Below are positions 29,996 to 41,265 of a DNA stretch of 64,000 bases, piece by piece; within the stretch, counting starts at the first letter, position 1, and the number at the start of each line of letters is the position of its first letter. A program made the translations under genes and the position numbers. Below the pieces are notes generated by a model. It worked only from the letters and a program-made list of their open reading frames with translations. It was not told where the DNA came from and searched no databases. Source of the DNA: Paeniglutamicibacter quisquiliarum (lineage in GTDB: Bacteria; Actinomycetota; Actinomycetes; Actinomycetales; Micrococcaceae); NCBI RefSeq assembly GCF_019084045.1, contig NZ_JAHRED010000008.1, positions 1 through 64,000 on the forward strand. The letters are read 5' to 3'.

Positions 29996-30168
29996 GATTT
30001 TCGACCTCGTTCCAATTGCAGCAATGGGTGTGGGACCAGTAAAGCCCAAAACAGGAACGGCCGCCATGGATATGCCGCCGCCCATCGCGCTGCCCCGAGG
30101 CGAACTCTTGTTTCCCGCGATTCCCTGGACGTTGAAGAAGCCAAGGGCGCCAAGGCCGGGTTAAAGAC

Positions 30169-30216
30169 CGCAAGGGCGGGCCGTTCCGGATTTCTCCGGT
30201 ACGGCCCGCCCTTGCG
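30169..30216 (-). terminator. Terminator after acnA
   Basis: CGCAAGGGCGGGCCGT (30169-30184) pairs perfectly with ACGGCCCGCCCTTGCG (30201-30216). On the minus strand it is followed by GTCTTTAA. The remaining gap to the small membrane protein gene shows nothing else. Confidence 0.7.
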
Positions 30217-30239
30217 AGCGTGGATCTGGCGCTAACCGA

Positions 30240-32945
<2,706 letters not shown>

Positions 32946-32999
32946 GGGGACTCCTCTCGCCGGATTCTTCATCTTCGTTGCACGCCCACAAGGAAATCC

Positions 33000-33017
33000 A
33001 GTTAGGCGATCCTAACT
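33000..33017. promoter_or_regulatory. Dyad AGTTAGG-N4-CCTAACT upstream of acnA
   Basis: A perfect 7-bp inverted repeat with a CGAT centre lies 55-72 bp before the acnA start. The minus-strand sequence TAGGAT inside it could be a -10 box, so a bound protein would block transcription. The spacing between the half sites differs from a DtxR/IdeR box. Confidence 0.5.
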
Positions 33018-33048
33018 GAGTTTACCTGTGGTTTATTGCGGCAGAGCT

Positions 33049-33061
33049 ATAGACAGTCTAT
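33049..33061. promoter_or_regulatory. Dyad ATAGAC-A-GTCTAT upstream of acnA
   Basis: A perfect 6-bp inverted repeat with a 1-bp centre lies 31 bp from the first dyad, further upstream of acnA and about 65 bp after the end of the RNA methyltransferase gene. It may be a second operator for a different regulator. Confidence 0.35.
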
Positions 33062-33125
33062 CCCCCGCCGCCCCTACAACCCCGCCAACCCGACATTTTC
33101 GAGCCGGACGGAGTCACATCATCGC

Positions 33126-34478
33126 CTAGTGGCGGACAAAGAGTCCCACGGTTTCCATGTGGTGCGTGTGCGGATAAAGGTCGATGACATCGACCTCTTC
33201 CAAGCGGAACCCCGAGGCCATGAGATCGGCCGTGTCACGGGCAAATGATGCAGGATCGCAGGAAACGTAGGAGATCTTCTTAGCGCCCGAGCGCACCATC
33301 GCGGAAACGGCGGTCTTGCCTGCACCGGTGCGCGGCGGATCAAGCACAATCGAATCCAGCTTGGCCTTGCGCGTATTCAATTCCCGCGACAAGGTCTTCT
33401 CGACCCGCCCCTGGGAAATGATCGCCTGCGGGAATTCGCGCAGGTTCTTGACCGCGTCCTTGCTGGTTCCGGGGGCGCCCTCGATGGACAGCAGCATGCC
33501 GTCATCGCCCACCGCCTTGGCCAGGGGCGCGCTGAAGAGACCTGCCCCGGCGTAGAGGTCGGCGATGCGCGTCCCGTAGCCCGGCGCCAACTGGCTCATC
33601 ACGCGCTCGACCAGGGTGACCGGGGCCAGGCGGTGGATCTGCCAGAAGCCCTCGCCGGTGATCCGGTAGTCGTGTCCGGCCACGGCCTCCGAAAGCCAGG
33701 TGCGCCCGCGCAGGCGCTGCAGCGCGCCGCGGCCGTCGGCCACCGAGCCGCCGACCTGTGTGACGGAGGCCGCGGAAACCCCTTCCGGCAGGCGCTTGGC
33801 CGCACGCCCGGCGGCCCCGGCGACGGTGCCGTCCTCGACGAAGAGCACCAGCACGCCGGAGTCCTCCCCCGAGCCGACGGCAACCTCGACGCGGCTGATG
33901 CCCACCAGAGGCAGCTCCCAGAGCTTGAGCTCGTTGATCTTCGGGTGCGCCAGCGGCATTTCCTTGACCGGTACCAGGTCGTTGGAGCGGAAGGGGCTCA
34001 TGGCCAGGCGGCCCTTGGCATCGACGGCGAACGCCGTGCGGGTGCGCCAGCCCAGCGCGTCCGCGCTCTCGCCTTCGGGGGCCCGCACCGAGGTGAAGCC
34101 GTGTTCGGCCGCGTTGATGCCGCCCAGGCGTGCCAGCTGCTCAACGAAGATCTGGCCCTTGATGTCGCGCTGAGCCTCCAGGGAGATGTGCCCGAACTCG
34201 GCGCCGCCCACCGGCAGCGCACCGCGTGCGGCGGCGTGCAGGGAGTCGGCCTGGGTCCAGAAGTGCGGCACCCGGTGTTCGGAGGCCTCGTGGACCTCGA
34301 CGACGTCGCCGCGCCAGAAGCGGGCCTTCTCGCCGTCGTCGCGCACGGCGACGGACACCAGCTCGCCCGGGATGCCGTGGCGCACGAAGATCACGCGGCC
34401 CTCGTGTCGGGCGACGGTGTGGCCGCCGTGGGCCGGTGCGTCGAGGCGCACCTTCAGGATGTGTTCTGCGGGGCTCAT
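33126..34478 (-). CDS. TrmA/RumA-like RNA uracil-5 methyltransferase
   Basis: This 450-residue class I methyltransferase has an N-terminal TRAM-type domain (about 5-65). The SAM domain includes FWQIH, DLYAGAGLFSAPL, LDPPRTGAG and the nucleophile C407 in SYVSCDPASFARD, the TrmA/RlmCD signature. It should methylate a uracil in rRNA or tRNA. The cysteines that hold a [4Fe-4S] cluster in RumA are absent; the equivalent region (about 75-100) has no cysteine. Its ATG overlaps the stop of the KimA-like transporter gene (ATGA), so the two are coupled. The same pair is seen in Mycobacterium (Rv2689c-Rv2690c). Confidence 0.86.
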   Translation of the reverse strand: MSPAEHILKVRLDAPAHGGHTVARHEGRVIFVRHGIPGELVSVAVRDDGEKARFWRGDVVEVHEASEHRVPHFWTQADSLHAAARGALPVGGAEFGHISLEAQRDIKGQIFVEQLARLGGINAAEHGFTSVRAPEGESADALGWRTRTAFAVDAKGRLAMSPFRSNDLVPVKEMPLAHPKINELKLWELPLVGISRVEVAVGSGEDSGVLVLFVEDGTVAGAAGRAAKRLPEGVSAASVTQVGGSVADGRGALQRLRGRTWLSEAVAGHDYRITGEGFWQIHRLAPVTLVERVMSQLAPGYGTRIADLYAGAGLFSAPLAKAVGDDGMLLSIEGAPGTSKDAVKNLREFPQAIISQGRVEKTLSRELNTRKAKLDSIVLDPPRTGAGKTAVSAMVRSGAKKISYVSCDPASFARDTADLMASGFRLEEVDVIDLYPHTHHMETVGLFVRH

Positions 34479-36523
34479 GGCTTGTCTTTCAGCTTGGAAA
34501 TCGGGGGTGATGCCGGAGGTGTCTTGGTCTTGGGGCCGGCCGAGCCCTCTTCGGTGGGTCCCAGGAAGGTCGAGACGTCGGAGGAGGCCAGGCGCCAGGG
34601 CACCGAGGCCACCACGACCCCGGGCTCGTAGTGCAGGCGGTTCTTGATGCGCATGGCGGTCTGGTTGTGCACCAGCTGCTCCCACCAGCGGCCCACCACG
34701 TATTCGGGGATGTAGACGACGATCAGGTCGCGCGGCGAATCGCGCTTGATCGAGCGGATGTGCTCGATCAGGGGCGCGGAGATCTCGCGGTAGGGCGAGG
34801 CCAGCACCGTGATCGGCACCGGGATGCCCAGGGCCTCCCATTGCCTCAGCGTCGCCTCGGTGCGTTCCGAGTCCGCGTCCACCACGATGGCATCCAGCTT
34901 CGAGGGGCGCGCGGCGCGGGCGAAGGCCACGGCGCGCAGCACCGGCTTGCGCAGCGTGGAGACCAGCACCAGCGCGTGGACGCGGGCCGGCAAGGCGGTG
35001 GCGGAGTCGTCCCCGCCGATGGCAAGTTCCTCATCGACCTGCACGTAGTGCCGGTGCAGCGAGTCCATCATGAGGAACAGCACCGCGATGCCCAGCACCG
35101 CAAGCCAGGCGCCGTGGACCAGCCGCGTGCCCAGCACGATGACCAGCACCGCGGCGGTGAGTGCGAAGCCCGCCAGGTTCAGCAGCCGCGAGCGGTGGAT
35201 CCGGGCGCGCACGCGCTTGTCCGGGGTCTGGGCCAGCTCCCTGCCCCAGTGCCGGATCATGCCCAGCTGGCTGAGCGTGAAGGACACGAAGACGCCCACC
35301 ACGTAGAGCTGGATCAGGGTCGGCACGTGGGCATCGAACACCCAGATCAGCACGATGGCGGCAATGGACAGGGCCAGGATGCCGTTGGAGAACCCCAGCC
35401 GGTCCCCGCGGGTGCGCAGCTGCCGCGGCAGGTAGCCGTCGGTGGCCAGGTGGGAGGCGAGGTTGGGGAAGGAATTGAAGGACGTGTGCGAGGCCATCAG
35501 CAGCACCGCGACGGTCAGCGCCAGCACCAGGTACAGGCCCAGCGAACCGGGACCGAAGATCGCCTCGGCCAGCTGCCCGAGGACCGGGTGCTGGATGTAG
35601 TCGGCCGGGATCGGCCCGCCGTCCAGGCGCAGGCCGGTGGCGGGGTCCTCGACGACGTGGACCCGGGCGGCCCGCGCCAGGTACATGGTGCCCAGGGTCA
35701 GTGCGCCGGCAAAAAGGCCCAGCAGCAACAGCACCGTCGCCGCGTTGCGGGCCTTGGGCGCGGCGAGGGTGTGGACGTTGGAGATCGGGACCTCGACGCC
35801 GGTTAGCGCGGCGGATCCGGTGGAGAAGGCGCGCAGCACCAGCAGCACCCCGGCCAGGCCGGTGAGCCCGTGCGGGTAGTCGGGATCGGGAACGACCTCG
35901 AAGCCTGCGCTGGGTGCGCTGCCCAGGGTACCGGTGGCGGCAAGGATCCCGCCGGCGGCCAACATCACCAGGACCACGCCGATGAACAGGTAGACCGGCG
36001 CGGCGTTGCCGATCTTGGACCTGCCCCGCCCGCGCAGGTTCAGCACCGTCAGGACCACCACCCCGGCCGTGGCAATCCATGCCTGGCTCCCGGCCATCGC
36101 GGGGAACGCGGCAACCACGTAGTGCGAGGCCGAGGAAATCGACACCGCCACGGTGAGCACGAAGTCAACCAGCAGTGCCGCGGCCACCGTGGTCCCGGCC
36201 CGCGGGCCCAGGTTGACCGAGGCGATCTCGTAGTCGCCGCCGCCGGAGGGGTAGGCCTTCACGGACTGGCGGTAGGAGGCGATGATGACCAGCATCACCA
36301 CCATGACGGCCAGGCCCACCGAGGGCGAGAACGCCATGGCGCCCAGCCCTGCCAGCGCCAGGGTGAGGATCACCTCGTCCGGCGCATAGGCGATGGAGGA
36401 GAGGGCGGAGGCGGAGAAAATCGGCAGCGCAAGGCGCTTGCGCAGCGGGGCCTGCTTCAGGCGCTCGGTCCTGAAGGGGCGCCCCACCAGAATCCGCTTC
36501 AACGCGTCGAGGAATGAAAGCAC
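34475..36523 (-). CDS. KimA-like APC superfamily transporter, probable K+ importer
   Basis: This 682-residue membrane protein has about twelve transmembrane helices (about residues 30-490) and a soluble C-terminal domain of about 180 residues with DAIVVDADSERT and PRDLIVVYIPEYVVG segments. The first helix has FSASALSSIAYAPDEV, and a YPSGGGDYEIASVNLG motif follows, as in KimA proteins, which import K+ with protons and are inhibited by cyclic di-AMP in Bacillus. Two TrkA-type RCK genes face it divergently. The start is GTG, with TAGCTT ending 6 nt before it (leaderless). The RNA methyltransferase gene overlaps downstream. Amino-acid transport is the main alternative. Confidence 0.8.
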   Translation of the reverse strand: MLSFLDALKRILVGRPFRTERLKQAPLRKRLALPIFSASALSSIAYAPDEVILTLALAGLGAMAFSPSVGLAVMVVMLVIIASYRQSVKAYPSGGGDYEIASVNLGPRAGTTVAAALLVDFVLTVAVSISSASHYVVAAFPAMAGSQAWIATAGVVVLTVLNLRGRGRSKIGNAAPVYLFIGVVLVMLAAGGILAATGTLGSAPSAGFEVVPDPDYPHGLTGLAGVLLVLRAFSTGSAALTGVEVPISNVHTLAAPKARNAATVLLLLGLFAGALTLGTMYLARAARVHVVEDPATGLRLDGGPIPADYIQHPVLGQLAEAIFGPGSLGLYLVLALTVAVLLMASHTSFNSFPNLASHLATDGYLPRQLRTRGDRLGFSNGILALSIAAIVLIWVFDAHVPTLIQLYVVGVFVSFTLSQLGMIRHWGRELAQTPDKRVRARIHRSRLLNLAGFALTAAVLVIVLGTRLVHGAWLAVLGIAVLFLMMDSLHRHYVQVDEELAIGGDDSATALPARVHALVLVSTLRKPVLRAVAFARAARPSKLDAIVVDADSERTEATLRQWEALGIPVPITVLASPYREISAPLIEHIRSIKRDSPRDLIVVYIPEYVVGRWWEQLVHNQTAMRIKNRLHYEPGVVVASVPWRLASSDVSTFLGPTEEGSAGPKTKTPPASPPISKLKDKP

Positions 36524-36529
36524 GATCCA

Positions 36530-36535
36530 AAGCTA
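36530..36535 (-). promoter_or_regulatory. -10 box TAGCTT of the KimA-like gene
   Basis: On the minus strand TAGCTT ends 6 nt before the GTG start at 36523, predicting a leaderless transcript. The divergent TrkA gene starts 159 bp away and has a normal ribosome-binding site. Confidence 0.5.
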
Positions 36536-36681
36536 GCCCCCTTTGCCCGCACCTGTCATACACCACACCGTCGGCGGCGACGTGAAGAATCACGCATCGG
36601 GGACCCGAATCGTGAAAGACTGGTGCACGAACCGTGCCGCGGAGGACCGCAGGCAGCTCGGTGGGAACCAAAGGATGGATC

Positions 36682-37365
36682 ATGGCGCACTTCGTCATCA
36701 TGGGCTGCGGACGGGTGGGAGTGACCCTTGCCCACACACTCGACGACGCCGGGCACTCGGTGGCGATCATCGACCAGGACGACCGGGCCTTCCGCCGCCT
36801 GCGCCGCAGCTTCTCCGGCCTGAAGGTCTCCGGGGTCGGCTTCGACAGGGAAACCCTGGAGCGGGCGAAGATCTCCGAGGCCTACGCCTTTGCCGCGGTC
36901 TCCAGCGGCGACAACTCCAACATCCTGGCCACCCGGGTGGCCCGCGAGACCTACCACGTCCCGCACGTCGTGGCCCGGATCTACGACCCGGGACGTGCCG
37001 AGATCTACCAGCGCCTGGGCATCCCCACGGTGGCGGCGGTGCGCTGGAGCTCCGACCAGGTGTTGCGCAGGATCCTGCCCGAGCACTCGCTCCACGGGGA
37101 CTACCGCGAGGCCTCGGGCCGATTGTTCCTCGGCGAGGTGAACATCCACGAGGGCTGGTACGGCTACGGACTCGAGGAGCTCGAGGCCGCCGCCCCGATC
37201 CGCATCGCCTACCTCTCGCGCTTTGGCGAAGGCGTGCTGCCGGTGCCCGGCATGCGGCTGCAGCAGGGCGACATCGTCCACGCCATGATGCCGGTGGACG
37301 CCGGCAAGGACATCGAGAAGGTCCTCTCGGCCGCCCCCAAACCAACCACGGAGCAAAACGCGTAA
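36682..37365 (+). CDS. ceoB: TrkA-type RCK potassium regulatory protein 1
   Basis: This 227-residue protein has an RCK_N Rossmann domain (GCGRVGVTLAHTL at about 8-20, IIDQDD at about 31-36) and an RCK_C domain (about 140-220). It matches Mycobacterium CeoB in context. Such subunits bind NAD(H) or nucleotides and gate a K+ channel or transporter. No Trk/Ktr pore gene lies nearby, so the KimA-like transporter is the likely partner. The ATG has AAGGAT 7 nt upstream. Its stop overlaps the start of the second RCK gene (TAATG), so translation is coupled. Confidence 0.87.
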   Translation: MAHFVIMGCGRVGVTLAHTLDDAGHSVAIIDQDDRAFRRLRRSFSGLKVSGVGFDRETLERAKISEAYAFAAVSSGDNSNILATRVARETYHVPHVVARIYDPGRAEIYQRLGIPTVAAVRWSSDQVLRRILPEHSLHGDYREASGRLFLGEVNIHEGWYGYGLEELEAAAPIRIAYLSRFGEGVLPVPGMRLQQGDIVHAMMPVDAGKDIEKVLSAAPKPTTEQNA

Positions 37366-38036
37366 TGAAGGTCATGATTGCCGGAGCAGGGTCGGTGGGC
37401 AGCTCCATCGCCAAGGAATTGATCAGCCACGGGCACGAGGTGCTGCTCATCGACGAGAAACCCGAGGTGGTCTCGCGCGCCGGGGTGCAGGGGGCCCGCT
37501 GGCTCTTCGGGGACGCCTGCGAACTCTCGGTGCTCAAGGAGGCCAGGCTCGAGGAGGTCGACGTGGTGGTCTCCGCCACGGGCGACGACAAGGTGAACCT
37601 GGTCGTCTCCCTGCTGGCCAAGAGCGAGTTCGGGGTCGGTCGCACCGTGGGCCGGGTCAACAACCCGAAGAACGACTGGATGTTCGACGACGCGTGGGGC
37701 GTTGACGTCGCGGTGAGCACCCCGCGGCTGATGACGGCCCTGGTCGAGGAGGCCGTGGAGGTCGGCGACCTGGTGCGGCTGATGACCCTGCAGTCGGGCG
37801 TGGTCTCCATGGTGGAGTTCACCGTCCCGCATGATTCGACGATGATCGGGCGCACCATCGGCTCGGTGCCGTGGCCGGCCGGGGCGACGGTGGTGGCGAT
37901 CCTGCGCGACGACGTGCCGCTGGCACCCAGCCAGGACGACGTCATCGAGGGCGGTGACGAGTTGTTCTTCGTGACCACGATCGTGGCCGAGGACGAGCTG
38001 CGCACCGTGTTGCGCGACGCGCGCGTCGATTCCTAG
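37365..38036 (+). CDS. ceoC: TrkA-type RCK potassium regulatory protein 2
   Basis: This 223-residue protein is a second RCK subunit with GAGSVGSSIAKEL (about 6-18), the adenine-ribose aspartate in LLIDEKPE, and an RCK_C domain (about 140-218, GDLVRLMTLQSGVVSM...). It corresponds to Mycobacterium CeoC. It overlaps the upstream RCK gene by one base, so the two proteins are probably made in equal amounts and may form a hetero-oligomeric ring. It converges on the DUF3159 gene with a 14-bp gap that lacks a clear terminator. Confidence 0.87.
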   Translation: MKVMIAGAGSVGSSIAKELISHGHEVLLIDEKPEVVSRAGVQGARWLFGDACELSVLKEARLEEVDVVVSATGDDKVNLVVSLLAKSEFGVGRTVGRVNNPKNDWMFDDAWGVDVAVSTPRLMTALVEEAVEVGDLVRLMTLQSGVVSMVEFTVPHDSTMIGRTIGSVPWPAGATVVAILRDDVPLAPSQDDVIEGGDELFFVTTIVAEDELRTVLRDARVDS

Positions 38037-38050
38037 CGGCATCGGGCCGG

Positions 38051-38776
38051 CTAGGCGCGGGGTCCCGGCGTCGGCCCGGCGGTCGTTGCCTTCTGCGGCC
38101 GGGAGATCATCCAGGCGATCCACAGTCCGGCCGCGTAGAGCGGCACTCCCATGGCCAGGCGCGCCGCGCCCAGGGCCGGGACATTGTCGGCCAGGTACAA
38201 CGGCACCTGGACGGCCAGCCGGGCGGCAAAGACCGCCACCACGATCCAGGTCGCCCAGGCATACTGCCGGGCGCGAAGCCGGTGCTCCCGCCATTGCATG
38301 TTTTCCGAGCGGATGAACCCGAAGATCACGCCCATCAGCGGCCAGCGGACCAGGATGGAAACGACCAGCGCGCCGCCATAGGCCAGGTTCGTGTAGAAGC
38401 CGGGGACGTAGTAGTCCTTCGCCTCCCCGGTGACCCGGGAGAAGACCGCGCAAATGGCCACGCCCGCCAGGCCGGTCAGCGCCTGGGCGAGGGTCCCGCG
38501 GCGCACCAGGCGCAGCACGGTGAACACCAGGGCCACGGCGACCGAGGCGATCAGCGCCGTGTTGAGTTGCTGCCACAGCGTGAAGATGACCAGGAAGACC
38601 AGGCCGGGCAGCAGCGACTCGACGAGCCCCCGCACCCCGCCAATGGTCTTGAGCACGTCGATCTGGCCGTCGTCGCGGCGTTCGATGCCGGCGTTGGCGC
38701 CGATGCGCCGGGCCACGTCCTCGGCACCGGGGCCGTGCTCCTGCGGCTGGGGCGTTTCTTCGTTGTGCTCGCTCAT
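38051..38776 (-). CDS. DUF3159 membrane protein
   Basis: This 241-residue protein has a charged N-terminal 40 residues and then about six hydrophobic helices (for example ESLLPGLVFLVIFTLW and ALIASVAVALVFTVLRLV), with GGVRGLVESLLPGLVF and WPLMGVIFGFIR as conserved-looking stretches. This is the DUF3159 family of actinobacteria, of unknown function. It is the last gene in the dut-DUF3710-OB-DUF3159 run on the minus strand, 54 bp after the OB-fold gene, and probably shares their transcript. Confidence 0.82.
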   Translation of the reverse strand: MSEHNEETPQPQEHGPGAEDVARRIGANAGIERRDDGQIDVLKTIGGVRGLVESLLPGLVFLVIFTLWQQLNTALIASVAVALVFTVLRLVRRGTLAQALTGLAGVAICAVFSRVTGEAKDYYVPGFYTNLAYGGALVVSILVRWPLMGVIFGFIRSENMQWREHRLRARQYAWATWIVVAVFAARLAVQVPLYLADNVPALGAARLAMGVPLYAAGLWIAWMISRPQKATTAGPTPGPRA

Positions 38777-38830
38777 GGCGTTCGGTTGTCCTTGGGGCGA
38801 CTCGAGGGTGTGATTCGGCGGTGCGCGGCG

Positions 38831-39238
38831 CTAGCGGGCGGTGCGCTCGGGGAGGATCTCGTAGCGCGGGTTGAAGACCGTGGGCACCAGGTCGATGGGC
38901 GCGACCATGCCCTGGTAGCTGATCCGGGAGCCTGCCACGAGTCCCGGGACCCGGCGCTGGCCCACGAAGACCAGCCGCAGGTGCGGCACCGCATTCCGGC
39001 GGCCCCCGGGCGGGGCCGGGTGGTCAACGACCGTGACGGTGAAGGCCGGGGCCTGCGCCGGGGGAAGGATCGTCATCGATTCGACATAGCCGCGGTGGGA
39101 GATGCGCCCGCGCACCGGAAGCTCCGCCAGCGACGCCAGCGGCTGGATTCCCTCCCCCGCCGGTTCGCCGGGCTGCTTGGCGGCTTCGTCCCGGGGGGCC
39201 TGCGGCCGCTTGGCCTTCACCGGTTTGTCCTTGGGCAA
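38831..39238 (-). CDS. OB-fold nucleic acid-binding-like protein
   Basis: This 135-residue protein has a disordered lysine/proline-rich N-terminus (about 1-30) and then a small beta-barrel with PVRGRISHRGYVESMTILP (about 41-59), which reads as an OB fold of the type found beside DUF3710 in actinobacteria (Mycobacterium Rv2694c region). Nucleic-acid binding is inferred from the fold only. The start is TTG at 39238, 4 nt after the DUF3710 stop. The ribosome-binding site is poor, so coupling to DUF3710 translation is likely. Confidence 0.65.
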   Translation of the reverse strand: MPKDKPVKAKRPQAPRDEAAKQPGEPAGEGIQPLASLAELPVRGRISHRGYVESMTILPPAQAPAFTVTVVDHPAPPGGRRNAVPHLRLVFVGQRRVPGLVAGSRISYQGMVAPIDLVPTVFNPRYEILPERTAR

Positions 39239-39242
39239 CGGA

Positions 39243-40037
39243 TCAGCCGATCTGCGTGATTTCCGGGCCGCGTTCGGGACGCTCGGTGCCGGGCTGCTGG
39301 TCCGCGTCCGGCCGGGCCAGGGCCCCGGAGGGCACGGTCAGCGGCAACAGCTCGGTGGGGGGCATCGGCGTGTCGCCGCGCACCACCACGACCTGGGCCA
39401 GGGCGTCCTCCATGGTCTTGGACTCGGCCGTGTCGGTCAGCGCGGCCCCGCCGATGACGGCGCGCAGGAACCAGCGCGGCCCGTCGATGCCCAGGAAGCG
39501 CAGTGCCACGTGGCCCTGGCGTCCGTCGGGGGCCGCCTGCGGGACGCGGGCGAGCAATTCGTTGCCGAAGCGGCCGGGCACCATTTCGGTTTCCCCGCCC
39601 TGGTCGGCGATGCCGGTGGCGATCTGGGTGGAAATGCCCGGCCACAGCTCATCGGTCTTGGGGGCGGCGAAGACCTGCAGCTGCATGCGCGAGCCGCCGA
39701 TCTCCAGGGCCACGGCGATGACGCGCTGCGTGGATTCCTCGACTTCCAGACGCAGCTGCAATCCGGGAACCGGCTTGATCAGCAGGGCGCCCAGGTCCAG
39801 GTAGCCGTCGTGGTCCTCGAAGTCGTCCCCGTCGAACGGTCCCCCGGTGCGTACCGGCGCGGTGCGCGCGGAATCCGCGGCGGCCGCGGGGCCGCCCCGG
39901 GGTGCGGCCTCAGGGGCGTCCGCCGTAATGTCGCCCGCGGCCTGCCCGGGCTTGCTGGAGGCGGCGGCGTTGAGCCCGGCGATGGTCTGCTCGGGCTGCG
40001 CTTCGGCGCCGGCCTTCTTCTTGCGCTTGAAAATCAT
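39243..40037 (-). CDS. DUF3710 family protein
   Basis: This 264-residue soluble protein belongs to DUF3710, which sits beside dut in actinobacteria. The first 65 residues are basic and then alanine/proline-rich and probably disordered. The folded core starts at GYLDLGALLIKPVPGLQLRLE (about 78-98) and includes MVPGRFGNELLA and DGPRWFLRAVIGG. Its role is not known; dut linkage suggests nucleotide metabolism or genome quality, which is weak inference. The start ATG lies 48 bp after the dut stop, and the OB-fold gene follows at 4 nt. Confidence 0.83.
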   Translation of the reverse strand: MIFKRKKKAGAEAQPEQTIAGLNAAASSKPGQAAGDITADAPEAAPRGGPAAAADSARTAPVRTGGPFDGDDFEDHDGYLDLGALLIKPVPGLQLRLEVEESTQRVIAVALEIGGSRMQLQVFAAPKTDELWPGISTQIATGIADQGGETEMVPGRFGNELLARVPQAAPDGRQGHVALRFLGIDGPRWFLRAVIGGAALTDTAESKTMEDALAQVVVVRGDTPMPPTELLPLTVPSGALARPDADQQPGTERPERGPEITQIG

Positions 40038-40085
40038 GGAAGTTGCCTTCTTGCTGTATCGACCGTGAGATTTCGGTGGTCGGCC

Positions 40086-40556
40086 CTAGTGGCTGCTGTT
40101 TGCGGTTTCAAAGCCACCGGTGGAACCAAAGCCGCCGGCGCCGCGCGAGGAGTCGTCCAGGTCCTGGACCTGGATGAAGTGGGCCCGCTCGACCTTCTGG
40201 ATCACCAGTTGGGCGATGCGGTCCCCGCGCTTGAGCACGATCGGGGTGGCTGCATCCGTGTTCAGCAACGTGACCTTCAACTCACCACGGTACCCGGCGT
40301 CCACGGTTCCCGGCGCATTGACCACCGTCAGTCCGTGCTTCGTGGCCAGGCCCGAACGCGGGTGGATCAGCCCCACGTAGCCCAGGGGCAGGGCCAGGGA
40401 GACACCGGTGGGCACCAAGGCCCGCTGCCCCGGCGCCAACGTCACGTCCTCGCGGGCACACAGATCGGCACCCGCATCGCCCTCGTGTGCATAGCTCGGG
40501 ACCGGGAGGTCCGGATCAAGCATTTTCAGGGCGATATCGACTCTCGATTCGGACAT
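40086..40556 (-). CDS. dut: dUTP diphosphatase
   Basis: This 156-residue trimeric-type dUTPase hydrolyses dUTP to dUMP and pyrophosphate, keeping uracil out of DNA and supplying dTMP synthesis. All five motifs are seen: GDAGADLCA (1), [11 protein letters not shown] (2), the uracil/ribose loop [11 protein letters not shown] (3), GDRIAQLVI (4) and the flexible tail [11 protein letters not shown] (5). The ATG has GGAG upstream. It leads the dut-DUF3710-OB-DUF3159 operon and is divergent from DUF3093. Confidence 0.94.
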   Translation of the reverse strand: MSESRVDIALKMLDPDLPVPSYAHEGDAGADLCAREDVTLAPGQRALVPTGVSLALPLGYVGLIHPRSGLATKHGLTVVNAPGTVDAGYRGELKVTLLNTDAATPIVLKRGDRIAQLVIQKVERAHFIQVQDLDDSSRGAGGFGSTGGFETANSSH

Positions 40557-40678
40557 GTATTTTCCACTCCAGGGGGTTCGGGATTGAGGTGCCGGCCGCG
40601 TCGCGGCCTCTGCCGTTCCCCATTAACTCTAGTCCCTTGCGCGCCTGTGCGCTGGCCGGGAGGCGACACCCAACCGCC

Positions 40679-40684
40679 TATGCT
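40679..40684 (+). promoter_or_regulatory. -10 box TATGCT of DUF3093
   Basis: TATGCT ends 7 nt before the ATG at 40692, so the transcript would begin on the start codon. No ribosome-binding site is visible in between. Confidence 0.5.
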
Positions 40685-40691
40685 TGTGGGT

Positions 40692-41243
40692 ATGGCCGAG
40701 AACCCTTCACCACAGCACCCTGCCCCCGTCCACTTCCGCGAAAGGCTCTGGCCTTCCTGGTGGATCTGGGTCGTGACGCTGGGCCTGGGCGCCACCGCCG
40801 CCGTCGCATTCATGCCGGTGGGCATCGGCTGGGGCGTGGTCGCCGGCATCATCGCCCTGGGCCTGATTGCCTTTGCCCTGGTCATCAGCACCCCGACGAT
40901 CGAGGTCCGCGATGAAACCGTGCGCGTGGGTCGTGCCACCATCGAACGCGAGTTCATTGGCGACGTCACCGGATACCGCGGGGCGGCCGCCTACCACCAA
41001 CGCGGTCCGGGCCTGAACGGGATCGCCTACATGTGCATCCGCGGCTGGATCGACCCGGTGGTGCGCATCGGGATCACCGACGAGCGCGACTCCACTCCGT
41101 ACTGGCTGACCTCGACCCGGCGGCCCGAGGAGCTCACCGCGGCCCTGGGCGGGGTCATGGTGCAGTACCGCGAACCGGTGGAGAGCAGCGAGGCGGAAGC
41201 CGGCAGCTCCCCCGACGCCACCGACGAACCCGGCACCGCATAG
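40692..41243 (+). CDS. DUF3093 membrane protein
   Basis: This 183-residue protein has two membrane helices near the N-terminus (WWIWVVTLGLGATAAVAFMP and GWGVVAGIIALGLIAFALVIS, about residues 23-65) and a soluble beta-rich domain after it (TPTIEVRDETVRVGRATIE, GWIDPVVRIGI), the layout of DUF3093, which lies next to dut in actinobacteria. The C-terminal 20 residues are acidic and disordered. Function unknown. It probably comes from a leaderless transcript. It converges on DUF4193 across two large hairpins. Confidence 0.82.
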   Translation: MAENPSPQHPAPVHFRERLWPSWWIWVVTLGLGATAAVAFMPVGIGWGVVAGIIALGLIAFALVISTPTIEVRDETVRVGRATIEREFIGDVTGYRGAAAYHQRGPGLNGIAYMCIRGWIDPVVRIGITDERDSTPYWLTSTRRPEELTAALGGVMVQYREPVESSEAEAGSSPDATDEPGTA

Positions 41244-41265
41244 GCCACCGCGCCCCGCAGGAATT

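Noticed and set aside
33000-33017. DtxR/IdeR iron box upstream of acnA
   Set aside because: The half sites TTAGG and CCTAA are separated by 4 bp, while the known box has 9 bp between them. The dyad is kept as an unassigned operator.
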